A DNA stretch of 9,052 nucleotides, taken from NCBI GenBank assembly GCA_028290385.1, contig JAQGJZ010000281.1, forward strand, positions 1 through 9,052, written 5' to 3'. The stretch comes from Enterovirga sp. (lineage in GTDB: Bacteria > Pseudomonadota > Alphaproteobacteria > Rhizobiales > Beijerinckiaceae). This document shows, piece after piece, positions 1 through 5,873 of this stretch (the stretch's first letter is position 1; the number at the start of each line of letters is the position of its first letter). Made by a program: the position numbers and the translations under genes. A model generated the notes under the pieces. That model saw nothing but the letters and a program-made list of their open reading frames with translations. It searched no databases and was not told the origin of the DNA.

Positions 1-710
1 GCGGCCGCCTCGATCAGCCGCTCGCCCTTCGCGGCCGAGGCGCGCGTCGGGTTGCCGAGGGCCCCGTGGCTGGTGCGCGCCGCAAAGGAGCGCCAGCGGT
101 GCACCGCAAGGCTGCCCGCGGCCTCCGTGTGGGAGGGGTTCGTCGGCCCGATCGCGTTCTTGAACTCGGACGGGTCGCAAAGCTCGGGCGCCAGCGCCAG
201 CATCATCGAGGTTTCGGCTTCGCAGGCATGCTCGACGTTCTTCTGGTCTTCCAGGATGGCCCCGAAGGCGTCGGCCGCGAGGTTCCAGTAGGTCACGACG
301 GCAAGGGCCGCGTTCAGCTCCGCCCCGAGGTCGTTCACGAAGCCGTTCAGCACATGCGTATTCCCGCCATGGCCGTTGACCAGGAGGATGCGCGTAAAAT
401 TCTGCCGCACGACCGAGCGGATGATGCAGCGGAGCAGCGCGTAATACGTCTCGACATCGAGCGAGATCGTGCCGCCGAGGCTCATATGCATCTCGGCGAG
501 GCCGCACCACACGGTCGGGGCCACGATGACGGGGCGGTGCTCGGAGGCACGCCGGGCGGCGCGCGCCGCGATTTCGGCGACCAGGATCGCGTCGACGCCG
601 GTGGCGAGATGCGGGCCGTGGTTCTCCACGGAAGCGAGCGGAACGACGACGATCGCGTCCTGCGCGGCGAGTGCCACGAGCTCGGAGGCTTTGAGGGATG
701 ACCAGAGCAT
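1..710 (-). CDS. Creatininase-family metal-dependent amidohydrolase (C-terminal end outside window)
   Basis: Reading the minus strand from an ATG at 710 gives an open frame of 236 residues that runs off the left edge. Family features are visible: an ENHGPHL segment at residues 29-35 followed by D40 (the usual E-x-H...D metal set: E29, H31, D40), NGHGGN at 112-117 (H114), and an HACEAETS segment at 161-168. Creatininase-family enzymes bind divalent metals and open cyclic or linear amides; members include creatininase, the formamide hydrolase ArfB and MftE. True creatininase has NGHYEN where this protein has NGHGGN, so creatinine is an unlikely substrate. About 20-30 C-terminal residues are probably missing. 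No strong ribosome binding site precedes the ATG. It is the last visible gene of the leftward unit and lies behind a hairpin with a T-tract. Family assignment is confident. Its role in the aromatic pathway is unknown; an amide-hydrolysing step that feeds or branches from it is possible. Confidence 0.85.
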   Translation of the reverse strand, partial: MLWSSLKASELVALAAQDAIVVVPLASVENHGPHLATGVDAILVAEIAARAARRASEHRPVIVAPTVWCGLAEMHMSLGGTISLDVETYYALLRCIIRSVVRQNFTRILLVNGHGGNTHVLNGFVNDLGAELNAALAVVTYWNLAADAFGAILEDQKNVEHACEAETSMMLALAPELCDPSEFKNAIGPTNPSHTEAAGSLAVHRWRSFAARTSHGALGNPTRASAAKGERLIEAA

Positions 711-744
711 CGCGCCCGTGTTGTGTGCCGGCGGCCTCGGCCGC

Positions 745-778
745 AAAAAATCGAAGGCCGCCGGCCTGGGCCGGCGGC
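745..778 (-). terminator. Rho-independent terminator-like hairpin after the binding-protein gene
   Basis: On the minus strand, just after the substrate-binding protein stop, two perfect 10-base arms (769-778 and 757-766; GCCGCCGGCC on the minus strand) are separated by 2 bases. In practice this forms a 9-bp stem with a 4-base loop. Six nucleotides further on come six consecutive T residues (745-750 on the plus strand read AAAAAA). The gap between stem and T-run is slightly long, so efficiency may be partial. The T-run ends 35 bases before the creatininase-family ATG, leaving little room for a separate promoter, so read-through may set that gene's expression. Confidence 0.65.
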
Positions 779-804
779 AGGAGGACGCGCGCGGTTGTCG
801 CCGG

Positions 805-2019
805 TTATTTGACGAGCGGGCAGCCGCCGTCCTTCAGGGGCCGGAACGCCTCCTCGGGCGGGATGGTCTCGAGAAGGTCGTACACGTCGTCCTTGGACTT
901 CGACTGCGCCGGGTCCTTGACCTTGAACACGAACATCTCGTGCACGGCGCGGCCATCGGGACGCACGGTGACCTTGCCGTAGGTCGGATCGTCAAACGTC
1001 ATCGTCTGCATCTGGGCGACGACCTTGTCGCCCTGCACCGAATCCGCGGCCTTGGCGGCGCGCAGATAGGCGAGCGTCGCCGAATACGTGGAGGCGTGGT
1101 TCACGGTCGGGATCTGGCCGTTCGCCCGCGCGGAAAAGCGCTTGGACCAGTCGCGCGTGCGGTCGTTCAGGTCCCAGTAGAAGGACTCGGTCACGATCAT
1201 GCCCTTAGCGCCTTCGAGCCCGATGGCCTGCACGTCCGAGATCTGGATAAACAGGGCCGCGAGCTGCATGCCCTTCTGGATCACGCCGAACTCGCCCATC
1301 TGCTTGATGGCGTTGATGGCGTCGACGCCGGTATCGCCCAGCGCGATCACGTCCGCCCCCGAGGATTGCGCCTGGAGGATGTAGGACGAGAAATCCGTCG
1401 TCCCGAGCGGGTGCTTGACGCTGCCGACGATGGTGCCGCCGGCCTTCTTCACGGCCTCGCTGGTGTCGCGCTCCAGCGCCTGGCCGAGCGCGTAGTCGAA
1501 CGCGATGAAGAACCACTTCTTGCCGCCGGCCTTCGTGACCGCCCGCCCCATGCCGTTGCCGAGGGCCCAGGTGTCGTGCGCCCACTGAACCGTGGTCTTC
1601 TTGCAGAACTTGCCCGTCATGTCCGAGGTGGCGCTGCCCGACGCCATGGTCGGCAGATTGCGCTCGTCGAGAAGCGAGGAGACCGCGAGCGCGACGCCTG
1701 AATTGGGGAGGTCGACGACGGTGTTGACGTTCTCCTGGTCGATCCAGCGGCGCACGATGCCGGAGCCGATATCGGGCTTGTTCTGGTGATCGGCGGCGAC
1801 GATCTCGACCTTCAGGTCGCCCGCCTCCTTGGCGAAATCCTCCGCCGCCATCTGGGCGGCGATGAAGGAGCCCTGGCCGGCCTGGCTCGCGAACGGGCCC
1901 GACATGTCGGTCAGCACGCCTACCTTGAGGCGCTTGTTCGGGATCTCGGCCAGGGCGCCGCTGCCGGACATGGCGAGGGCAATTCCAGCCAGCAACACGT
2001 TACGCAGCGTTCGCGCCAT
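805..2019 (-). CDS. ABC transporter periplasmic substrate-binding protein, branched-chain amino acid/aromatic acid type (LivK family)
   Basis: The 404-residue product starts at the ATG at 2019, which is preceded by GAGGGGA at good spacing. The same frame is open to 2097, but that longer start would bury the signal peptide. Residues 1-24 form a classical Sec signal peptide: ARTLR at the start, a hydrophobic core and an ALA cleavage site before E25. The mature protein begins with the KVGVLTDMSGPF strand and loop typical of type I periplasmic binding proteins (Peripla_BP_6/LivK), followed by two alpha/beta lobes. C139 and C400 (near the CPLVK terminus) may form a disulfide. Such proteins deliver amino acids, aromatic acids or amides to LivFGHM-type transporters. 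In this setting the ligand is probably the aromatic acid degraded by the cluster. No permease or ATPase gene is visible, so these must lie elsewhere. The gene follows the GntR regulator by 74 bp, and that gap carries two AT-rich palindromes. Confidence 0.9.
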   Translation of the reverse strand: MARTLRNVLLAGIALAMSGSGALAEIPNKRLKVGVLTDMSGPFASQAGQGSFIAAQMAAEDFAKEAGDLKVEIVAADHQNKPDIGSGIVRRWIDQENVNTVVDLPNSGVALAVSSLLDERNLPTMASGSATSDMTGKFCKKTTVQWAHDTWALGNGMGRAVTKAGGKKWFFIAFDYALGQALERDTSEAVKKAGGTIVGSVKHPLGTTDFSSYILQAQSSGADVIALGDTGVDAINAIKQMGEFGVIQKGMQLAALFIQISDVQAIGLEGAKGMIVTESFYWDLNDRTRDWSKRFSARANGQIPTVNHASTYSATLAYLRAAKAADSVQGDKVVAQMQTMTFDDPTYGKVTVRPDGRAVHEMFVFKVKDPAQSKSKDDVYDLLETIPPEEAFRPLKDGGCPLVK

Positions 2020-2040
2020 CGTCGTTCCCCTCACCCGGCG

Positions 2041-2088
2041 ATCCGAAATTTCGCGACCGCCATGCCCAGAGTAGAAATTTCGAAATAT
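2041..2088. promoter_or_regulatory. Two AT-rich palindromes upstream of the binding-protein gene (candidate operators)
   Basis: The 74-bp gap between the GntR stop and the substrate-binding protein start contains CGAAATTTCG at 2044-2053, a perfect 10-base palindrome. It also contains ATTTCGAAAT at 2077-2086, another perfect palindrome inside GAAATTTCGAAAT (2074-2086). The two centres are 33 bp apart, about three helical turns. The same words recur at 2989-3002 and 5856-5866, and the 11-mer ATCCGAAATTT is exact at 2041-2051 and 5856-5866. The inferred role is binding of a dimeric regulator, possibly the adjacent GntR protein, at a promoter for the transport gene. No convincing -35/-10 pair was identified here. 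Confidence 0.5.
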
Positions 2089-2093
2089 CCCCG

Positions 2094-2912
2094 TCAAGCG
2101 TTCCGCTGGCGCGTCCGTGGCTTGCGGGCCGCCTCTTGTGTGGGCTCGCGCTCAGATTTTGGGCCGGAAGCGCGCCGCGCCTTTGCGGGTGAGGCGCCGG
2201 GTCCGGGGCGGCCGGTGGCATGCGCGAGCGCCAGATCCGCCGCGTGCCGGATGTGCGTTTCGAGCAGGTCAGCCGCCTTCTCCGCATCCCGGGCCATGGC
2301 CGCATCCATGATCGCCTGGTGCTCCGCCGCAATCGAGGACGAGATGCGCGGATAGGTGATGTAGGCGCGACGATAGCGCTCGCCGTGCTGGATCAGGAGC
2401 TCGCAGAAGCGCAGCAGCCACGGCGACCCGCAGGCGCTGTAGAGCGCGAAGTGGAACGCGCGGTGGTGGTCCTCCCACAGGTCCGCCGCCTCTGTCGGGT
2501 CGAGGCCGCTCTGCCCTTCCACGCGCTTCAGCCGGTGGAACGCCGCGACCGCGCGGGCTTCCCATTCCATGTCCCCGGTCGCGATCGCCCGGCGCAGGGC
2601 TTCGCATTCGAGCCGTGCGCGCCAATCGGTGATGTCGAGCAGCTCCTCCTGCCGCAGCTCGGCGACCCGGAAGCCGCGCTGGCCGTCCGACCGCACCAAC
2701 CCCTCGCTGACGAGCTGGAACAGCGCCTCGCGAATCGGGCTGGTGCCGACCTGGTAGCGCTTCTTCAGGTCCTCGGATTTCACCTTCTGGCCAGCCTCGA
2801 ACGCGCCGGACACGATGTCCCGCCGCAATCTCGCCAGCGTCTCTTCGGTGAGCGTCTTGTGCGCCTTTGCCGGGCCGACCCGCAGGGTCGGGCCCCATTC
2901 GAAATTGTTCAT
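2094..2912 (-). CDS. GntR-family transcriptional regulator, FadR subfamily with FCD domain
   Basis: The product is 272 residues if it starts at the ATG at 2912, which has GGAG five bases upstream. A second in-frame ATG at 2930 has a poorer ribosome binding site. Residues about 19-85 form the GntR winged helix, with the IVSGAFEAGQKVKSEDL and TSPIREALFQLVSEGLV segments typical of the family. Residues about 90-230 form the all-helical FCD ligand-binding domain; H154, H198 and H220 match the usual metal-binding histidines, and WRARLECEALR begins the domain. FCD regulators usually repress catabolic genes and release DNA on binding an organic acid, here probably the pathway substrate or an early intermediate. 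Residues about 234-272 are an unusual Arg/Lys/Pro/Ala-rich tail. The gene is divergent from the dioxygenase gene and upstream of the transporter gene, an ordinary position for a local regulator. Confidence 0.92.
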   Translation of the reverse strand: MNNFEWGPTLRVGPAKAHKTLTEETLARLRRDIVSGAFEAGQKVKSEDLKKRYQVGTSPIREALFQLVSEGLVRSDGQRGFRVAELRQEELLDITDWRARLECEALRRAIATGDMEWEARAVAAFHRLKRVEGQSGLDPTEAADLWEDHHRAFHFALYSACGSPWLLRFCELLIQHGERYRRAYITYPRISSSIAAEHQAIMDAAMARDAEKAADLLETHIRHAADLALAHATGRPGPGASPAKARRASGPKSEREPTQEAARKPRTRQRNA

Positions 2913-2986
2913 CGGCGCTCCGCTGCGCATAAGCCCGCTCTATGCCAGGGGCGCGCCGGACTGTGAAGAATGTGTCCAGTTCCGAC

Positions 2987-3029
2987 GGAATTTCGAAAAT
3001 TTGACACTCGCCGGACGGCCCGTCAAAAC
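2987..3029. promoter_or_regulatory. Palindrome and possible -35 element in the GntR/dioxygenase divergent region
   Basis: The 150-bp divergent spacer holds GGAATTTCGAAAATTTGACA. Its core TTTCGAAA (2991-2998) is a perfect palindrome and resembles the ATTTCGAAAT element at 2077-2086. Directly next to it, TTGACA (3001-3006) is a consensus -35 box for the rightward dioxygenase gene; the -10 at 17-18 bp spacing (around 3024-3029, CAAAAC) is weak. TTTGAC (3000-3005) and GTCAAA (3022-3027) also form an inverted repeat with a 16-base spacer that straddles the predicted promoter. A repressor bound here could control both divergent genes. Promoter and operator roles are inferred. Confidence 0.45.
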
Positions 3030-3062
3030 TGAGCCCGCGATCAATCGTGAGCTGAGCAGACC

Positions 3063-3581
3063 ATGGAAGAGCTTCCCGTCGTCGACCTCGAGAACGTGAC
3101 GCGCGAGCTGGCCGAGTCCGGCCGGCGCGTCAGGGTGCTGTGGCAGAAGCCCGACTCGCTGGCCTTCGTGGCCCGTGGGCGCGAATACCGCAGCGAATTC
3201 CACGTGAACGAGAGCGACGAGTTCACGTACATGATCAAGGGGACGATGAACCTTCACTACCGCACGCCCGAGGGCGAGGAGAAGGTTTGCGTCATCCCGG
3301 AGGGGTCCACGAACTGGATGCCCGGCAACACGCCGCATTCGCCGCGCTTCCCGCCCGACGCCTTCGCGCTCATCACCGAGCGGGGCCGCCGCGAGGGTGA
3401 GGTCGACCGCTTCCAGTGGTATTGCCCGACATGCGACGAGCTCCTGCACGAGGAGAGCGCGGTCGTGGACGATTACACGAAGGATTTCGTGACCCAGGCC
3501 TACAAGAACTTTTTCGGCAGCGAGGCGCACCGCACCTGCAAGAGCTGCGGCAACGTCATGCCGAAGCCCGAAGGCTTCTGA
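3063..3581 (+). CDS. nbaC: 3-hydroxyanthranilate 3,4-dioxygenase-family extradiol ring-cleavage enzyme
   Basis: The 172-residue cupin protein has the length and layout of bacterial 3-hydroxyanthranilate 3,4-dioxygenase (3-HAO). The Fe(II) ligands are H47, E53 and H92, in the FHVNESDEF and PHSP segments. R43, four residues before H47, and E106 match the catalytic Arg47 and Glu110 of the Cupriavidus enzyme. The C-terminal rubredoxin-like iron site of bacterial members is intact, with C121-x2-C124 and C159-x2-C162. 3-HAO opens 3-hydroxyanthranilate to 2-amino-3-carboxymuconate semialdehyde. However, Asn27 of the reference corresponds to V23, and the carboxylate-binding Arg99 position is F96, with an Arg one residue earlier at R95. 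The substrate may therefore be another ortho-aminophenol acid, such as 4-amino-3-hydroxybenzoate. The gene symbol is by family analogy only. The ATG has only a weak ribosome binding site. The gene is alone on the plus strand, divergent from the regulator and convergent with pobA. Confidence 0.85.
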   Translation: MEELPVVDLENVTRELAESGRRVRVLWQKPDSLAFVARGREYRSEFHVNESDEFTYMIKGTMNLHYRTPEGEEKVCVIPEGSTNWMPGNTPHSPRFPPDAFALITERGRREGEVDRFQWYCPTCDELLHEESAVVDDYTKDFVTQAYKNFFGSEAHRTCKSCGNVMPKPEGF

Positions 3582-3598
3582 CCCGCACCATCGTCACC

Positions 3599-3625
3599 CC
3601 TCATGCCGCGGCGCGCGGCATGAGG
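3599..3625. terminator. Hairpin between convergent dioxygenase and pobA genes
   Basis: A perfect 11-bp stem is formed by CCTCATGCCGC (3599-3609) and GCGGCATGAGG (3615-3625) with a 5-base loop. It sits in the 70-bp gap between two convergent stop codons (3581 and 3652). There is no T-tract on either side, so it is not a classical intrinsic terminator, but its position suits a bidirectional transcript end or 3'-protecting hairpin. Confidence 0.5.
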
Positions 3626-3651
3626 ATCAGGGCGCGAAGCCGCGCGGCGCG

Positions 3652-4845
3652 TCAGTGGTGGATGCGGCCCGCGAACGGCAGGCCGGTGTAGTTCTCGCAG
3701 AACGTGGTCATCGCGGCCCGCGACGCGACGAGGCCTTCCAGGCGAGCGCGCTGCAGCCGCGCGTCGAAATCCTGCCCCGGCACGTGGTGCAGCAACTCCG
3801 TCATGGCGCGCGAAAACTCCTGGGCGCGCCAGATCCGCTGCAGGGCCAGCTCGGAATAGCCGTCCAGGACGGAGCGATCGCCCGTCTTGTAGAACGTGAT
3901 CAGCCCGTCCGACAGCACGCTGATATCAGCCACGGCGAGGTTCAGCCCCTTGGCGGCCGTCGGCGGCACGATATGGGCTGCATCGCCGGCCAGGAACAGC
4001 CTGCCGTGCTGGAGCGGCTCCGTCACGAAGGAGCGCATCGGCGTGATGCTCTTGTGGAGGATCACCCCCTCGTTCAGGCGCGGGCTGTCCTCCGCCCCCA
4101 TGCGGAGCTGCAACTCCGCCCAGATCCGCACGTCCGGCCAGTTCTCGATCGTGTCGTCCGGCGCGACCTGCAGGTAGAGGCGGCTCACCGTGTCGCTGCG
4201 CATGCTGTGCATGGAGAAGCCGCGCGGGTGATGGGCGTAGATGAGCTCGTCCGAGATCGGCGGGGCGTCGGCCAGGATGCCGAACCACGCGAACGGGTAA
4301 TCGCGCAGGAACGTCTTCGTGAGGCTGCCCGGGATCGCGGGCCGGCAGACGCCATGGGACCCGTCGCAGCCGGCGATGAAATCGGCCCGGATCTCGTGCG
4401 CGGTGCCGCTCGCGTCGCGGTAGCGCACGCTCGGCCGATCGGTGTCGATGCCGTGCGGCGCCACGTCCGATACCTCGAACACGATCGGATCCCCGGCCGT
4501 CTCCCGCGCCGCGAGCAGGTCCTTCACGACCTCCGTCTGCGGATACAGGACGGTGATCGCCCGCCCGGTCAGCTCCCGCATGTCGATGCGCCGGCTCCGA
4601 CCGCCGAAGCGCAGGGCAAACCCCTCGTGGAACTTGCCCTCGCGATGCAGCCGCTCGCCGATGCCGGCGGCATCGAGCAGGTCGACGGTGGGCTGCTCCA
4701 GGAGACCGGCCCGGAGGCGGTTTTCGATGTAGTGCCGGTCGCGCGCCTCCAGGATGACATTGTCGATCCCGGACAGCCGCAGCAGCCGCCCCAAGAGCAG
4801 GCCCGCCGGGCCCGCCCCGATAATCGCAACCTGGGTGCTGGACAT
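3652..4845 (-). CDS. pobA: 4-hydroxybenzoate 3-monooxygenase (PobA/PHBH family flavoprotein)
   Basis: The 397-residue class A flavin monooxygenase matches Pseudomonas PobA (394 aa) along its whole length. The FAD-binding GAGPAG lies near the N-terminus. The second flavin motif, GDAAHIVPPTAAKGLN, is present with Gly295 of the reference changed to Ala. By PobA numbering, Arg44, His72, Tyr201, Ser212, Arg214, Arg220, Tyr222, Pro293 and Tyr385 are all conserved, so substrate carboxylate binding and the Tyr201/Tyr385/His72 proton relay are intact. The known reaction is NAD(P)H- and O2-dependent 4-hydroxybenzoate to protocatechuate. PobA is also known to hydroxylate 4-aminobenzoate to 4-amino-3-hydroxybenzoate, which would suit an aminophenol pathway. 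The residues that recognise NADPH in Pseudomonas (Arg33, Gln34) are Ala and Arg here, so cofactor preference may differ. GGGGA lies 9 bases from the ATG at 4845 but only 3 from the ATG at 4851, so 4845 is preferred. The gene begins 20 bp after the decarboxylase stop, so the two are probably co-transcribed. Confidence 0.93.
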   Translation of the reverse strand: MSSTQVAIIGAGPAGLLLGRLLRLSGIDNVILEARDRHYIENRLRAGLLEQPTVDLLDAAGIGERLHREGKFHEGFALRFGGRSRRIDMRELTGRAITVLYPQTEVVKDLLAARETAGDPIVFEVSDVAPHGIDTDRPSVRYRDASGTAHEIRADFIAGCDGSHGVCRPAIPGSLTKTFLRDYPFAWFGILADAPPISDELIYAHHPRGFSMHSMRSDTVSRLYLQVAPDDTIENWPDVRIWAELQLRMGAEDSPRLNEGVILHKSITPMRSFVTEPLQHGRLFLAGDAAHIVPPTAAKGLNLAVADISVLSDGLITFYKTGDRSVLDGYSELALQRIWRAQEFSRAMTELLHHVPGQDFDARLQRARLEGLVASRAAMTTFCENYTGLPFAGRIHH

Positions 4846-4865
4846 CGTCATGCGTCCCCGGCGGA

Positions 4866-5801
4866 TCAGGCGAGCCGCGGCATCAGCCGCAGCGCGTTTC
4901 CGCGCTCGATAAGGGCAAGATCCTCCGGGGCCAGCGCGGCCTTGGAGAGCCCCTCGACCGAGCCGGCCATCGCGGGTTCCGGCGCGTGCGGAAAGTCGCT
5001 CGCGAACAGCACGCGGTCCGGCGTCGTGAAGCGGAGAAGGCCGCCCAGCGTCAGCGCGCCGGCGGAGAGCGCGACGTCGAAATGGAGGCGGCGCAGCTCC
5101 GCCAGGACGCCGTCCGGCGCGTGCTGCTTCAGGTCAGGCCGGCGCTCCAGCCGAGCCAGGCGCTCGGCCAGAAACGGGATCGTCCCGCCCGCATGCGAAA
5201 AGATCCAGCGGATGGACCGCGTCCGCAGCAGCGTGCCCGTGAAGAGCAGGTGCGCGATCGCCCGCGTCGTGTCGAACGGGAATTCGAGGGAGGCGGCCGG
5301 CAGCCCGCCCAGGAAGGGGTCCAGCCCTTCGGTCGGGTGCACATAGACGACGGCGCCCCTGCGCTCGAGCTCGTCCATCACGGGCGCAAAGAGCGGGTCG
5401 CCCAGATAGCGGCCGCCGTAATTGCTGAGCAGGCAGATCCCGTCGGCCCCGAGCTCGTCCAGCGCCCGGCCGATCTCGGCAAGGCTCGCCTCGACATCCG
5501 GCAGCGGCAGGCTGGCGAAGCTGCCGAACCGGCCGGGGTGGCGAGCGCCCATCTCGGCGGCATAGCCGTTGCAATGCCGGCACAGGCCGGCCGGGTCGGC
5601 GACCGGGAAGCCGGGTGCCGAGATCGACACGATGGCGGTCGCGATCCCGTGCCGGTCCATGGCGGCGAGGGAATGCTCCGGGCTCCAATCGGGTGTCTGG
5701 CCCGAAACGAGCGTGCGCCCGATGGCATCCGCGCCGACCTCCGCGACGTAGCGAGGCGGCAGAAGATGGTGCTGCGTGTCGATGCGGTGCGGTGCGGCCA
5801 A
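4866..5801 (-). CDS. ACMSD-type amidohydrolase, predicted semialdehyde decarboxylase of the ring-cleavage pathway
   Basis: The 311-residue amidohydrolase-2 (COG2159) protein belongs to the superfamily of 2-amino-3-carboxymuconate semialdehyde decarboxylase (ACMSD), gamma-resorcylate decarboxylase and related metal-dependent non-oxidative decarboxylases. Visible motifs are IDTQHHLLPP at residues 7-16 (the metal HxH position), VHPTEG (His177 of the Pseudomonas enzyme), FSHAGGTIPFLAERL (His228 and Arg239) and SDFPH (Asp294). The first metal His of HxH is Gln10, and no equivalent of the ACMSD substrate residue Arg51 is apparent. It is also about 25 residues shorter than bacterial ACMSD. It therefore probably decarboxylates a related ring-cleavage product, such as a carboxy-2-hydroxymuconate semialdehyde, rather than being a textbook ACMSD. 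The start is TTG at 5801, with GGAAG seven bases upstream. It leads a two-gene operon with pobA and is divergent from the RidA-family gene. Confidence 0.8.
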   Translation of the reverse strand: MAAPHRIDTQHHLLPPRYVAEVGADAIGRTLVSGQTPDWSPEHSLAAMDRHGIATAIVSISAPGFPVADPAGLCRHCNGYAAEMGARHPGRFGSFASLPLPDVEASLAEIGRALDELGADGICLLSNYGGRYLGDPLFAPVMDELERRGAVVYVHPTEGLDPFLGGLPAASLEFPFDTTRAIAHLLFTGTLLRTRSIRWIFSHAGGTIPFLAERLARLERRPDLKQHAPDGVLAELRRLHFDVALSAGALTLGGLLRFTTPDRVLFASDFPHAPEPAMAGSVEGLSKAALAPEDLALIERGNALRLMPRLA

Positions 5802-5832
5802 GGTCGTCTTCCGGTGGCGGGTTCAGCCTCTT

Positions 5833-5869
5833 ACGATTTCGAGAAAGGACTGGAAATCCGAAATTTTTG
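5833..5869. promoter_or_regulatory. AT-rich repeat elements in the decarboxylase/RidA divergent spacer
   Basis: The 72-bp gap between the divergent TTG (5801) and ATG (5874) starts contains ATTTCGAGAAA (5836-5846), a near copy of the ATTTCGAAAT palindrome. It also contains CCGAAATTTTTGG (5858-5870), an imperfect inverted repeat. The 11-mer ATCCGAAATTT at 5856-5866 is identical to 2041-2051 upstream of the binding-protein gene. The spacing fits a shared regulator acting on both divergent transcripts. No consensus promoter hexamers could be assigned. Confidence 0.45.
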
Positions 5870-5873
5870 GCGC

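Noticed and set aside
469..1701. 410-codon plus-strand open frame opposite the creatininase-family and binding-protein genes
   Set aside because: Low-complexity Arg/Gly/Ala translation spanning the terminator and two real genes; a mirror of their codon bias.
2020..2097. Longer start for the substrate-binding protein at 2097
   Set aside because: It would put 26 polar residues before a textbook signal peptide and run through the palindromic region; the ATG at 2019 has a GAGGGGA ribosome binding site.
2940..3530. 196-codon minus-strand frame opposite the dioxygenase gene
   Set aside because: Shadow of the dioxygenase codons; no motif, and it would occupy the divergent promoter region.
3626..3651. 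GC-rich inverted bases (GCGCG-type) before the pobA stop, as a second terminator
   Set aside because: Short, imperfect, without a T-tract; such matches are common in this composition.
3655..5346. 563-codon open frame on the plus strand opposite pobA and the amidohydrolase gene
   Set aside because: It is antisense to two clearly conserved genes, its translation is Arg/Ala/Asp-rich with no recognisable motif, and long shadow frames are expected in GC-rich DNA.
4986..5873. Upstream extension of the RidA frame to a 441-residue protein
   Set aside because: The extension lies wholly antisense to the amidohydrolase gene and resembles no protein; the Rid domain begins only after about 5907.
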